64,000 nt of DNA, from positions 1-64,000 of the forward strand of contig NZ_JACHNU010000007.1 of NCBI RefSeq assembly GCF_014199525.1, written 5' to 3'. The DNA is from Conexibacter arvalis (GTDB taxonomy: Bacteria; Actinomycetota; Thermoleophilia; Solirubrobacterales; Solirubrobacteraceae). This document shows positions 16,890 to 24,895 of this stretch, one piece after another. The translations under genes were made by a program, and so were the position numbers. A model generated the notes under the pieces. That model ran no database searches. It saw only the letters and a program-made list of their open reading frames with translations, and was not told where the DNA came from. Numbering within the stretch: position 1 is the first letter of the stretch; every line of letters begins with the position of its first letter.

Positions 16890-17660
16890 TCACTTCGGCG
16901 GCATCCGCAGCGCGCCGTCGAGCCGGATCACCTCGCCGTTGAGCATCGGATTCTCGGCGACGTGGACGGCCAGGGCGCCGAACTCGTCGGGATCGCCGAG
17001 CCGGGACGGGAAGGGGACCTGGCGGCCGAGCTCGGTCCGGGCCGGCTCCGGCAGCGCCGCCAGCAGCGGCGTGTCGAAGGTGCCGGGCGCGATCGTGCAG
17101 ACGCGGATCGCGTGCTGCGCCAGGTCACGCGCCGCCGGCAGCGTCAGCCCGACGACGCCGCCCTTCGAGGCCGCGTAGGCGATCTGGCCGATCTGCCCGT
17201 CGTAGGCGGCGATCGAGGCGGTGTTGAGGCAGATGCCCCGCTCGCCGCCGGCGTCGGGCTCGTTGCCCTTCATCGCGTCGGCCGACAGGCGCAGGACGTT
17301 GAACGTGCCGAGCAGGTTGACCGCGATCACGCGCTCGAAGGAGGCGAGGTCGTGCGGGCCGCGCTTGGAGGTGACGCGCCCGGCGTGGCCGATGCCGGCG
17401 CAGCAGACGCTGATCCGCAGGCCGCCGGGCAGCGCCGCCGCCTGCGCGACGGCCGCCGCGACCGCCTCGGAGTCGGTGACGTCGGCGCGCGCGAAGCGAG
17501 CGCGGCCGTCGCCCAGCTCGGCGGCGAGCGCCGCGCCCAGCTCCTCGTTCAGGTCCGCGATCACGACGTTCGCGCCGGCCGCGTGGAGCCGCCGGGCCGT
17601 CGCCGCCCCGAGGCCCGACGCGCCTCCGGCGACCAGTGCTGCGCTGCCTTCGATCTGCAT
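16890..17660 (-). CDS. SDR-family 3-hydroxyacyl-CoA dehydrogenase-like protein (256 aa)
   Basis: Classical short-chain dehydrogenase: [10 protein letters not shown] nucleotide-binding motif near residue 12, A-D-L-N preferring NAD (acidic residue at the end of beta-2), C-A-G-I-G, and the catalytic S ... Y-A-A-S-K. The [12 protein letters not shown]-terminus and the G-N-E/G-E-R-G-I insertion before the catalytic Ser resemble type 2 3-hydroxyacyl-CoA dehydrogenases (HSD17B10-like). With the adjacent thiolase this suggests the third step of beta-oxidation. TAGGGT lies 7 bases before ATG 17660, with no Shine-Dalgarno. Confidence 0.85.
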   Translation of the reverse strand: MQIEGSAALVAGGASGLGAATARRLHAAGANVVIADLNEELGAALAAELGDGRARFARADVTDSEAVAAAVAQAAALPGGLRISVCCAGIGHAGRVTSKRGPHDLASFERVIAVNLLGTFNVLRLSADAMKGNEPDAGGERGICLNTASIAAYDGQIGQIAYAASKGGVVGLTLPAARDLAQHAIRVCTIAPGTFDTPLLAALPEPARTELGRQVPFPSRLGDPDEFGALAVHVAENPMLNGEVIRLDGALRMPPK

Positions 17661-17698
17661 CCGCGGGACCCTAGCCGCCGCGCGCGGCGACGAACGCC

Positions 17699-17749
17699 GG
17701 CAGCGCGGGGAGGCAGCGCGGGTCCGTGAGCGCTGCCCGGCAGCGCGGG
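17699..17749 (-). terminator. Repeat-rich hairpin region after egtD
   Basis: GGCAGCGCGGG occurs three times (17699, 17712, 17739). GCGCTGCC-C-GGCAGCGC (17730-17746) can form a tight hairpin just downstream of the egtD stop. Confidence 0.45.
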
Positions 17750-17759
17750 CGCCCGCCGG

Positions 17760-18758
17760 TCAGGCCGGCGCCGCCAGCGACAGCGCGAACCGCTCGTCGC
17801 CGTCGGTGTGCCAGCCGGCGAGCCGCAGGCCGGCGGCGGCGAAGTCCTGCTCGACGCGCGTGCGCGTGAACTTGGCGCTGATCTCGGTGCGGATCTCCTC
17901 GCCGGCGGCGAGCTCGACGCGCAGGCCGAGCGCGCCGACCATCACCGAGCAGGGGCGCAGCGCCCGCAGCCGCATCTCGATCCACTCGTTGCGGCGGTCG
18001 AAGAAGGCGACGTGGGCGAAGCCGTCGAGCGGGAAGTCGGCCTCCAGCTCGCGGTTGACGACCCGCAGCACGTTGCGGTTGAACTCGGCCGTCACGCCGG
18101 CCGCGTCGTCGTAGGCGGCCTCGATCACCGCCGGCTCCTTGACGAGGTCGGTGCCGAGCAGCAGGTGGTCGCCCGGCCCGAGCAGCGCGGCGATCCGGCG
18201 CAGCAGCCGCCGCCGCGACCCGGGCGGGAAGTTGCCGATCGTGCCGCCGAGCAGCGCGACGATCCGCCGCTGCCCGCCGTCGGGGCCGGGGATCCGGTCG
18301 AGGTGGCGCTCGAAGTCGCCGACGACGCCGTGGACCCGCAGACCGGGGTACTCGGCGACGAGCTGCTCGGCGCTGGAGCGCACGACCGACTCGGCCACGT
18401 CGAAGGGGACGTAGCGGCGCAGCCTCGACGCGTCGCTCATCGCGTCGAGCAGCACGCGCGTCTTGGCCGCCGTCCCGGAGCCCAGCTCGACCAGCTCGGT
18501 CGCGCCGGTCGCGGCGACGATCGCCTCCGCGTCGCTCTCCAGGATCGACCGCTCGGCGCGGGTCGGGTAGTACTCGGGCAGCTCGCAGATCGCGTCGAAC
18601 AGCTCGCAGCCGCGCTCGTCGTAGAAGTGCTTCGGCGGCAGCTCCTTGAACGGCCGCGTCAGGCCGTCGAGCACGTCGTCCGCGAGCCCGCGCTCGTGCG
18701 CCTCGTCGAGGTGGCTGTCGATCATGACCGCGGCGTCGGCGGTGCTCGGCGGGGCCAT
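17760..18758 (-). CDS. egtD: L-histidine N-alpha-methyltransferase EgtD (332 aa)
   Basis: SAM-dependent enzyme that adds three methyl groups to histidine to give hercynine, the first step to ergothioneine. Family signatures: R-P-F-K-E-L-P-P-K-H-F-Y-D-E-R-G-C-E-L-F-D near residue 35, P-E-Y-Y-P-T-R-x-E, then the SAM motif E-L-G-S-G-T-A-A-K-T-R (about 92-102), G-G-T-I-G-N-F and the C-terminal T-R-x-x-V-E. Length fits mycobacterial EgtD (about 320). ATG 18758 begins directly after the egtB stop (TAG-ATG), so the two are translationally coupled. No egtA, egtC or egtE is present in the window. Confidence 0.93.
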   Translation of the reverse strand: MAPPSTADAAVMIDSHLDEAHERGLADDVLDGLTRPFKELPPKHFYDERGCELFDAICELPEYYPTRAERSILESDAEAIVAATGATELVELGSGTAAKTRVLLDAMSDASRLRRYVPFDVAESVVRSSAEQLVAEYPGLRVHGVVGDFERHLDRIPGPDGGQRRIVALLGGTIGNFPPGSRRRLLRRIAALLGPGDHLLLGTDLVKEPAVIEAAYDDAAGVTAEFNRNVLRVVNRELEADFPLDGFAHVAFFDRRNEWIEMRLRALRPCSVMVGALGLRVELAAGEEIRTEISAKFTRTRVEQDFAAAGLRLAGWHTDGDERFALSLAAPA

Positions 18759-20060
18759 CTACACGTCCTTTGCGATCCGGAAGCCGGCGAAGATCTGGCG
18801 GCGCTGCGGGTGGTCCCAGTTGCGGAAGGTCGGCGTCGCGACGCGCGCGCGGGTCGCCCACGAGCCGCCGCGCAGGACGCGGTAGCCGTCGTCGCCGAAG
18901 AAGACCTCGCTGTACTCGCGGTAGGGCTCGGCGACGAAGCCCGGGTAGCCGTCGAAGCGGCCGGCGGTCCATTCCCACGTGTCGCCGACCATGCCGAGGC
19001 AACCGCTGGGGGCGGGGGCGCCGGCGGCGCCGACGGGCACCGTCCCGAAGGTGCGCCAGTCGACGTTGCCGGTCGCGGCGGCGAGCGCCTCGTCGCCGGC
19101 GGCGGCGCCGATCTCCTGGTCCCAGGTCGCCGCCTTCTCCCACTCGAACTCGGTGGGGAGGCGAGCGCCGTGCGCGCGGGCGAAGGCGTCGGCCTCGAAC
19201 CAGGAGACGTGCACGACCGGCCGATCGGGATGGAGCGGCTCCAGCCGCCCCGCTCGCCACTCGCGGCCGTCGGCCGTCCAGCCGGCGGGGCGCTCGATGT
19301 CGTACTCCTCCTTCCACGCCCACGCCTCGCGCGACCACCACTCGCGGCGCTCGTAGCCGCCGCCCTCGACGAAGGTCAGGAAGGTCGCGTTCGTGATCGG
19401 CGTGCGGCCGATGCGGAAGGCCGGCAGCTCGCGCAGGTGGCGCGGCCGCTCGTTGTCGTAGGAGAAGCCGTCGGCGCGGTCGCGCCCGATCGCGCACGGA
19501 CCGGCCGCGATCTCGATCAGCTCGAGGCCGCCGGCGCCCGGCGCGGCGGCGCCGGCGCTCCGCTCCTCGCGCTCGGCGGCCCGCGGCGGCAGCGGCAGCC
19601 GCGCCAGCTCGATCGCCTGCAGCATCGTCTCGCCGTGCTGCTGCTCGTGGCGCAGGACCAGCTCGTGCAGCAGCCCGTCGCCGAGCCCGCGGCGGGCGAC
19701 CGCGGCGAGCGTCCGCTCGCGCACCGCCTCGAGGTAGGCGAGCGCCTCCCGGCGGCGCAGGAACGGCAGCGTCCCGCGATCGGCGCGCGGCGTCTCGAAG
19801 GCGTCGTAGACCTGCGCGAGGTCGGGGCGGAGCAGCGGCTCGCCGCCGAAGCGGTGGACGGCCCACAGGTCCTCGAACGCCGCGATGTGGCCGAGGTCCC
19901 AGACGAGCGGGCTCATCAGCGCCGAGTGGACCGACTCGACGGCCGCGTCGTCGAGGTGGGCGACGAGCGCGAGCGTCCGCTCTCGGGTCTCGGCGAGGAG
20001 GAAGAGCAGGTCGGTCGAGGGAGCTGCCGTCTGGCCCGGCATCGAGCCACAGTCTTTCAC
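18759..20060 (-). CDS. egtB: Hercynine sulfoxide synthase EgtB-like (433 aa)
   Basis: Non-haem iron enzyme that joins hercynine to cysteine or gamma-glutamylcysteine with O2. N-terminal DinB-like domain: L-G-H-I-A-A-F-E-D and H-E-Q-Q-H-G-E supply the three iron-binding His. C-terminal formylglycine-generating-enzyme fold: R-P-V-V-H-V-S-W-F-E-A, A-R-L-P-T-E-F-E-W-E-K-A, G-D-T-W-E-W-T, and the ending R-V-L-R-G-G-S-W ... F-A-G-F-R-I-A-K. Since egtA and egtC are not nearby, a cysteine-using (type II-like) reaction is possible; this is inference. Start uncertain: GTG 20060 or ATG 20042. Cotranscribed with egtD. Confidence 0.9.
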   Translation of the reverse strand: MKDCGSMPGQTAAPSTDLLFLLAETRERTLALVAHLDDAAVESVHSALMSPLVWDLGHIAAFEDLWAVHRFGGEPLLRPDLAQVYDAFETPRADRGTLPFLRRREALAYLEAVRERTLAAVARRGLGDGLLHELVLRHEQQHGETMLQAIELARLPLPPRAAEREERSAGAAAPGAGGLELIEIAAGPCAIGRDRADGFSYDNERPRHLRELPAFRIGRTPITNATFLTFVEGGGYERREWWSREAWAWKEEYDIERPAGWTADGREWRAGRLEPLHPDRPVVHVSWFEADAFARAHGARLPTEFEWEKAATWDQEIGAAAGDEALAAATGNVDWRTFGTVPVGAAGAPAPSGCLGMVGDTWEWTAGRFDGYPGFVAEPYREYSEVFFGDDGYRVLRGGSWATRARVATPTFRNWDHPQRRQIFAGFRIAKDV

Positions 20061-20093
20061 CGCATGCTCGAAACCGAAACCTGGAGCGTCGAA

Positions 20094-20132
20094 GCGCCCG
20101 GCCTCGGGCGCCCGGCGGCATCGATGCCGCCG
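20094..20132 (-). terminator. Tandem hairpins after pgl
   Basis: GCGCCCG-N4-CGGGCGC (20094-20111) and a perfect 20-base palindrome CGGCGGCATC-GATGCCGCCG (20113-20132). They separate pgl from egtB on the minus strand. Confidence 0.6.
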
Positions 20133-20133
20133 C

Positions 20134-20838
20134 CTACTGCGGCGCGGCGGTGTGGTCGACGATCAGCTCGACCTCGCTGCGATCGCCGTCGAGCAGGCTG
20201 GCGGGGATCCGCTCGCTCGGGCCGGCGAGCATCTGGCCGATCGCCCACGCCTTGCCGGCCCCCTCGGCGAGCACGATCACTCTCCGCGCCGCGCGCAGCA
20301 TCGGCAGCGTGAACGTGATGCGCTCGAACGGCGGCTTGGTGCCGTGGACGGCGAGACAGAGCTTCGACTGCTCCTCGAGCACGGGGTCGTTGGGGAAGAG
20401 CGACGCGGTGTGGCCGTCCTCGCCGAGCCCGAGCAGCGCGACGTCGAGCTGCGGCGGGTCGCCGTCGACGGTCGCGCGCAGCAGCGCCTCGTAGGCCGCC
20501 GCCGCCCCGGCCGGGTCGTCCTCGACACCCTCGACCGCGTGGACGATCGGATGCGGCCGCGCCGCGCTTGCGAGCAGAGTGTCGGCGACGAGGCGGTGGT
20601 TGCTCTCGGGGTCGTCGAGCGGGACGCAACGCTCGTCGCCGAACCACAGGTGGACGCCGCTCCAGTCGGTGACGAGCCGCGCGAGCATCCGGTAGGTGCG
20701 GCCGGGCGTGCGGCCGCCGGCGAGCGAGACGTGGGCGATGCCGCGCTCGGCGCGGGCCTCGGCGATCGCCGCCGCGATCCGCTCTGCGGTCGTGCGAGCT
20801 GCGGCGTCGGCGTCCCCGGCGACGGTCAGTTGGATCAT
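20134..20838 (-). CDS. pgl: 6-phosphogluconolactonase (234 aa)
   Basis: Hydrolyses 6-phosphoglucono-delta-lactone to 6-phosphogluconate in the pentose phosphate pathway. Visible DevB/Pgl signatures: S-L-A-G-G-R-T-P near residue 40, W-F-G-D-E-R-C-V-P with S-N-x-R just after, and L-L-G-L-G-E-D-G-H-T-A-S-L-F-P, which holds the catalytic His. Length is usual. The ribosome-binding site GAGGACAGG precedes ATG 20838, and TAGGCT (20877-20872) gives a short leader. Usually clustered with zwf, opcA and tal; none of these is present here, so it stands apart from the rest of the pathway. Confidence 0.92.
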   Translation of the reverse strand: MIQLTVAGDADAAARTTAERIAAAIAEARAERGIAHVSLAGGRTPGRTYRMLARLVTDWSGVHLWFGDERCVPLDDPESNHRLVADTLLASAARPHPIVHAVEGVEDDPAGAAAAYEALLRATVDGDPPQLDVALLGLGEDGHTASLFPNDPVLEEQSKLCLAVHGTKPPFERITFTLPMLRAARRVIVLAEGAGKAWAIGQMLAGPSERIPASLLDGDRSEVELIVDHTAAPQ

Positions 20839-20871
20839 GCGGCCTGTCCTCGATCAGTGGCGGTCTCCCTG

Positions 20872-20877
20872 AGCCTA
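20872..20877 (-). promoter_or_regulatory. -10 box for pgl
   Basis: TAGGCT on the minus strand. The leader is about 26 bases and contains a Shine-Dalgarno, unlike most promoters in this window. Confidence 0.45.
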
Positions 20878-20939
20878 GCCCGCCGGGCTGCTGCGCAAGC
20901 ATCCGGCGCACGACGGGGCGCGACGAGCCTCCGCGCCGC

Positions 20940-21689
20940 TCATCGCACCCGGTAGCGCAGGTAGAGCGAGCCGCGCCGCTCCAGCGCCCACAGCAGCTCG
21001 AGCGCGTCGGGGGGCGTGAGCGGCGCCCCGGTCGTCATCGGATCGGCGCTCCCGCCGCCGGCGAGCAGCGGAGCGACCGTCAGGAACAGCTCGTCGACGA
21101 GCCGCTCGTGCAGCAGTCCGCTCAGCAGCGCCGGGCCGCCCTCGCAGAGGACCGACCTGATCCCGCGGGCGCGGCGCAGGTCTCGCAGCGCGCCGGTCAG
21201 CAGCGGGCGATCGCCCTCCTCCAACCGCACGACCTCGACCCGCGCCGGCACGTCCGGGACGGCCATCTCGATCGTCGTGTAGACGATCACATGGGCCTCC
21301 GGGTCGTGGAACAGCGGGATCTCCAGCGGCAGTCTGCCGCTGCGCGTCACCGTCACCAGCGGCGGCACCGGCTCCAGCCCGATCCGCTCGCGGATCGCGC
21401 GCAGGTCGGCTCTGCGGATCGGGCGCGAGTACTCCTCCTGCGCGATCGTCCCGGTGCCGACGAGCAGCGCGTCGCCCTGCGTCCGCAGCCGGCGGAAGAG
21501 GTCGTGGTCGCCGTCGTCGCCGATCCCGCCCGAGCGGCCGTCGATCGCGATGCGGCCGTCCACCGTCGCGGCGAAGTTCGTCACGACGTACGGCCGGTCG
21601 GCGTGCGCGCGGGCGCCGAGGCCGAGGTCTCCGAGCAGCTCGGCGGTGTCGACGACGCCGGCGGAGGGGAAGAGACGGGTGAACTCCAT
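20940..21689 (-). CDS. RibD C-terminal-like pyrimidine/dihydrofolate reductase family protein (249 aa)
   Basis: Predicted NADPH-dependent reductase of the RibD_C fold. It has [15 protein letters not shown] near residue 35, [10 protein letters not shown], and [11 protein letters not shown] near residue 190. The E-G-G-P motif is the family hallmark. No deaminase domain is fused, so it is not a complete RibD. Stand-alone members are common in actinobacteria, with unclear substrates. TAGCGT lies 8 bases before ATG 21689. It is divergent from glpX. Confidence 0.8.
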   Translation of the reverse strand: MEFTRLFPSAGVVDTAELLGDLGLGARAHADRPYVVTNFAATVDGRIAIDGRSGGIGDDGDHDLFRRLRTQGDALLVGTGTIAQEEYSRPIRRADLRAIRERIGLEPVPPLVTVTRSGRLPLEIPLFHDPEAHVIVYTTIEMAVPDVPARVEVVRLEEGDRPLLTGALRDLRRARGIRSVLCEGGPALLSGLLHERLVDELFLTVAPLLAGGGSADPMTTGAPLTPPDALELLWALERRGSLYLRYRVR

Positions 21690-21697
21690 CGCGCGCC

Positions 21698-21761
21698 ACG
21701 CTATCGCGCCGTGTGCGCGGCCGGCATACGGTCAGACATTTCCGGGGGACGGTGGTAGCGT
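21698..21761. promoter_or_regulatory. Divergent promoters for the reductase and glpX
   Basis: Minus: TAGCGT (21703-21698), 8 bases before ATG 21689. Plus: TAGCGT (21756-21761), predicted start near 21768, giving glpX a leader of about 40 bases without a clear Shine-Dalgarno. Confidence 0.45.
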
Positions 21762-21807
21762 CCGCCACTCCGGCGCCCTCACACCACCCGAACGCGCCAC
21801 TTCACAC

Positions 21808-22809
21808 ATGACTTCGACTCCCCCGCATGACCGTCCCGATCGCAACCTCGCGCTCGAGTTGGCGCGCGTCACCGAGGCCGCCGCGCTCGCCGCCGCGCGC
21901 CTCGTCGGACGCGGCGACAAGGAGGCGGCCGACCAGGCCGCCGTCGACGCGATGCGCTTCGTGCTCGACTCGGTGCCGATGAACGGCACGGTCGTGATCG
22001 GCGAGGGCGAGAAGGACGAGGCGCCGATGCTCTACAACGGCGAGCAGATCGGCGACGGCTCCCCGCCGGAGGTCGACATCGCCGTCGACCCGCTGGAAGG
22101 CACCCGCCTGTGCGCGCTCGGCATGCCGTCGGCGATCTCCGTGATCGCGCTCGCCGAGCGCGGCACGATGTTCGACCCGGGGCCGATCGTCTACATGGAG
22201 AAGATCGCCGGCGACGAGGAGCTCGCCGACCTGCTCGACCTCGATCGCCCGCTCGCCGAGACGCTGAGACTGGTCGCCCAGCGCAAGGGGATGGCGATCG
22301 GCGACGTGACCGTCGTGATGCTCGACCGCCCCCGCCACGAACAGGCGATGAAGGAGGTCCGCGAGGCCGGCGGCCGCATCAAGCTGATCACCGACGGCGA
22401 CGTCTCCGCGGCGCTGCTCGCCGTCAGCGAACGCTCCTCGGTCGACCTCCTCTACGGGATCGGCGGCACGCCCGAGGGCGTCATCACCGCCGCCGCGCTC
22501 AAGTGCATGGGCGGCGCGATCCTCGGCCGCCTGTGGCCGCGCGACGAGGAGGAGAGACAGGCGGCGATCGACGCCGGCTACGACCTCGCCAGAGTTCTCA
22601 CGACCGACGACCTCTGCTGGGGCAGAGACGTCTTCTTCTCCGCCACCGGCGTGACCGACGGCGACGTCCTCCAGGGCGTCCGCTACCGCGGCAGAGGGGC
22701 GACGACCGAGTCGCTCGTGATGCGCTCCCGCTCCGGCACCGTCCGCCGCGTCCACGCGACCCACGACCGCTCGAAGCTGCGCGCGATCACGGGCGAGCGG
22801 TACGGCTGA
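21808..22809 (+). CDS. glpX: Class II fructose-1,6-bisphosphatase GlpX (333 aa)
   Basis: Gluconeogenic phosphatase making fructose 6-phosphate. GlpX signatures: [13 protein letters not shown] near residue 60, V-D-P-L-E-G-T at about 92 (metal site), D-G-D-V-S-A-A, and [13 protein letters not shown]. Class II is the only FBPase type in many actinobacteria, so it is likely essential for growth on acids. ATG 21808 was taken as the start because the conserved N-terminus ([15 protein letters not shown]) begins right after. Length is normal. Confidence 0.93.
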   Translation: MTSTPPHDRPDRNLALELARVTEAAALAAARLVGRGDKEAADQAAVDAMRFVLDSVPMNGTVVIGEGEKDEAPMLYNGEQIGDGSPPEVDIAVDPLEGTRLCALGMPSAISVIALAERGTMFDPGPIVYMEKIAGDEELADLLDLDRPLAETLRLVAQRKGMAIGDVTVVMLDRPRHEQAMKEVREAGGRIKLITDGDVSAALLAVSERSSVDLLYGIGGTPEGVITAAALKCMGGAILGRLWPRDEEERQAAIDAGYDLARVLTTDDLCWGRDVFFSATGVTDGDVLQGVRYRGRGATTESLVMRSRSGTVRRVHATHDRSKLRAITGERYG

Positions 22810-22836
22810 GCCGAACCGGCCCGGCGGCCGATTCGG

Positions 22837-22889
22837 GCGGGAGCTCCACGGCGGCGCGCCGCAGCGCGCGCCGTCGGGGGAGCTCCCGC
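22837..22889. terminator. Long hairpin between convergent genes
   Basis: 11-bp outer stem GCGGGAGCTCC / GGAGCTCCCGC with a GC-rich inner stem. Its last base is the first base of the stop codon of the minus-strand gene. Confidence 0.75.
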
Positions 22890-23590
22890 TAGGTGGGGTC
22901 CGGCACGTCCTCGACGCGCTCCGGCGCGAAGCGGCCGACGCGCGACTCGGCGAGGTCGAGGCGGGCGAGCGAGCGCAGGAAGCCGTGCGTCACGAGCACG
23001 TGCACGAACGACTGCGTCCATCTGTACACGTGGCGGCTGATGCTGTGGGCGATCGCCGGGTAGAAGTTGGCGACCTCGACCTCGACGTGGAGGCGCTCCA
23101 TCCCCGGCTCGCGGCCGGCCGGACCGCAGCGTCTGACGTCGATCTGCAGGCGCCCGTCGCCATGGCGCCCGGCGCGGGCGACCAGCAGACCGTCGTCGAT
23201 CCGCCAGCGGACGATCCCGCGCTCGCCGTCCATCTCGTACTCGGGCGCCTGGAAGCGCAGCAGCCGCAGCGGCTGGCGCAGCAGCACGACCGTCCGCTGC
23301 GTCTCGCTGTAGTCGACGCGGATCAGCCCCAGCGTGACGCGCGAGAGGAAGCGCCAGTAGGTCGCCGCCAGCCGCTCCAGCTGCGCCGGCGTCCACAGCT
23401 GCTCGAGCACCTGCGCCGGCATCGTGAGGTCGGCCGCCTGGGTCGAGCGGACGGCGCCGCGCCGGTCGAGCGTCGTGTGGTCCTCCGCGCTGACGATCCG
23501 CGCCCGCGCCGGCCACGCGCGGCGGGCGCGGCGGCGGACCGCGACGGCGGCGGCGGTGAAGAGCGCGAGCATGGCGGCGAGGAGCGGCAC
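22889..23590 (-). CDS. Membrane-anchored conserved hypothetical protein (233 aa)
   Basis: No family recognised. GTG 23590 is preferred because AGGGAGA lies just upstream, although ATG 23620 is possible. Residues 1-18 (V-P-L-L-A-A-M-L-A-L-F) form one transmembrane helix followed by a very Arg-rich stretch, so the remaining 200 residues should lie in the cytoplasm. The soluble part is beta-rich with regularly placed charged pairs (R-W-R-I-D-D-G-L-L-V-A, V-E-V-E-V-A-N-F-Y-P-A) and could be a lipid- or ligand-binding cup. The gene starts 37 bases after the moeA stop on the same strand, so it may be in an operon with moeA. Confidence 0.6.
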   Translation of the reverse strand: MPLLAAMLALFTAAAVAVRRRARRAWPARARIVSAEDHTTLDRRGAVRSTQAADLTMPAQVLEQLWTPAQLERLAATYWRFLSRVTLGLIRVDYSETQRTVVLLRQPLRLLRFQAPEYEMDGERGIVRWRIDDGLLVARAGRHGDGRLQIDVRRCGPAGREPGMERLHVEVEVANFYPAIAHSISRHVYRWTQSFVHVLVTHGFLRSLARLDLAESRVGRFAPERVEDVPDPT

Positions 23591-23627
23591 GTCTCCCTGA
23601 TTGTGCCGCGCCGCGCGCATCGCCCGC

Positions 23628-24821
23628 TCAGATCCGCTCGACCGGGATCGACTCGCCGGCCGCGACCTCGCCGTCGCCGATCGCGACGAACGCCAGCCCG
23701 TCGGCGCCCAGGAGCGAGCGCGTGATGTGCGAGCCCTGCGGCCCGGTCGGCGTCGCGGTCGCGTGCGGCCGCCCGTCGGCGCCGGGGGCGGTCGCGAGCC
23801 GGACGCGGACGACCTGCTCGCGTCCGCGGCGCGGCAGCGCCGTCGTCAGCACGGCCTCCTCGCGCGGCGGCAGCGGCGCGCTCGCGCCCTGCAGCGCCCG
23901 CAGCGCCGGGCGGGCGAACAGCAGGAAGGTCACGTAGCTGGAGACCGGGTTGCCGGGCAGCCCGAGCACGAGCCGCTCGCCGCGCGTCCCGAACCAGGTC
24001 GGCTTGCCCGGCTGGAGCGAGACGCGCCAGAAGCGCTCCTCGACGCCGAGCGCCGTCAGCGCCGGCTTCACGTGGTCGTGCGGGCCGACGGAGACGCCGC
24101 CGGAGGCGATCACGAGGTCGGCGTCGTCGAGCGCGGCGGCGAACGCGGCCTCGGTCGCGTCGCGCTCGTCGGCGACCCGCTCGTCGGCGACCAGCTCGGC
24201 GCCTTCTCGCCGCGCCAGCGCGGCGAGCATGACCGCGTTGGAGTTGTGGATCTCGCCGGGACCGAGCGGCGCGCCCGGCTCGCGCAGCTCGTCGCCGGTG
24301 CAGAGGATCGCGACGCGCGGCCGGCGGGCGCAGACGACGGCGCCCGCGCCGGCGCCGACGGCGACCGCCAGCTCGGCGGCGCCGAGCCGCGTGCCGGCCT
24401 CCAGCACCCGCTCGCCGGCGCGCAGGTCCTCGCCGGCGGCGCGGACGTTCTGGCCGGCGGCGACGGCTGCCGTCAGCTCGACGCGGCCGTCGGACTCGGC
24501 CGTGTCCTCGACGCGGGCGACGGCGTCGGCGCCGGCCGGCACCGGGGCGCCGGTCGAGATCCGGATCGCCTCCCCGGGGCCGACGCTGACCGGCGAGGGG
24601 CGGCCGGCACGCGACTCGCCGACGATCGGCAGCGGGCCGCTGGACGCGTCGTGGCGGACGGCGAATCCGTCCATGGCCGAATTTCCGAACGGCGGTACGT
24701 CGGCGGCCGCGGCGAGCGGCTCGGCGAGCGTGCGATCGAGCGCGATCCCAAGCGGGATGGGCTCGGAGGGCAGCTGGACGACTGCCGCGAGGACCGCTTC
24801 GCGAGCGGCTGAGATCGGCAT
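23628..24821 (-). CDS. moeA: Molybdopterin molybdenumtransferase MoeA (397 aa)
   Basis: Inserts molybdate into adenylylated molybdopterin to complete the molybdenum cofactor. Signatures: P-x-F-x-x-S-A-M-D-G-F-A-V near residue 50, I-x-T-G-A-P-V-P, the MoCF-type domain I-L-C-T-G-D-E-L ... I-H-N-S-N, A-S-G-G-V-S-V-G-x-H-D-H-V, G-K-P, and L-P-G-N-P-V-S-S. The C-terminal MoeA_C domain ends I-P-V-E-R-I. ATG 24821 is preferred to GTG 24836 because GGAG sits at the right distance. No other moa/mob genes are in the window. Confidence 0.92.
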   Translation of the reverse strand: MPISAAREAVLAAVVQLPSEPIPLGIALDRTLAEPLAAAADVPPFGNSAMDGFAVRHDASSGPLPIVGESRAGRPSPVSVGPGEAIRISTGAPVPAGADAVARVEDTAESDGRVELTAAVAAGQNVRAAGEDLRAGERVLEAGTRLGAAELAVAVGAGAGAVVCARRPRVAILCTGDELREPGAPLGPGEIHNSNAVMLAALARREGAELVADERVADERDATEAAFAAALDDADLVIASGGVSVGPHDHVKPALTALGVEERFWRVSLQPGKPTWFGTRGERLVLGLPGNPVSSYVTFLLFARPALRALQGASAPLPPREEAVLTTALPRRGREQVVRVRLATAPGADGRPHATATPTGPQGSHITRSLLGADGLAFVAIGDGEVAAGESIPVERI

Positions 24822-24895
24822 GAGGGCTCCGGACACAGGTCCATTGTGTCCACTGGAGCTTGGCCTTGTCTGCCGACACTGGTATAGACCCTTGG

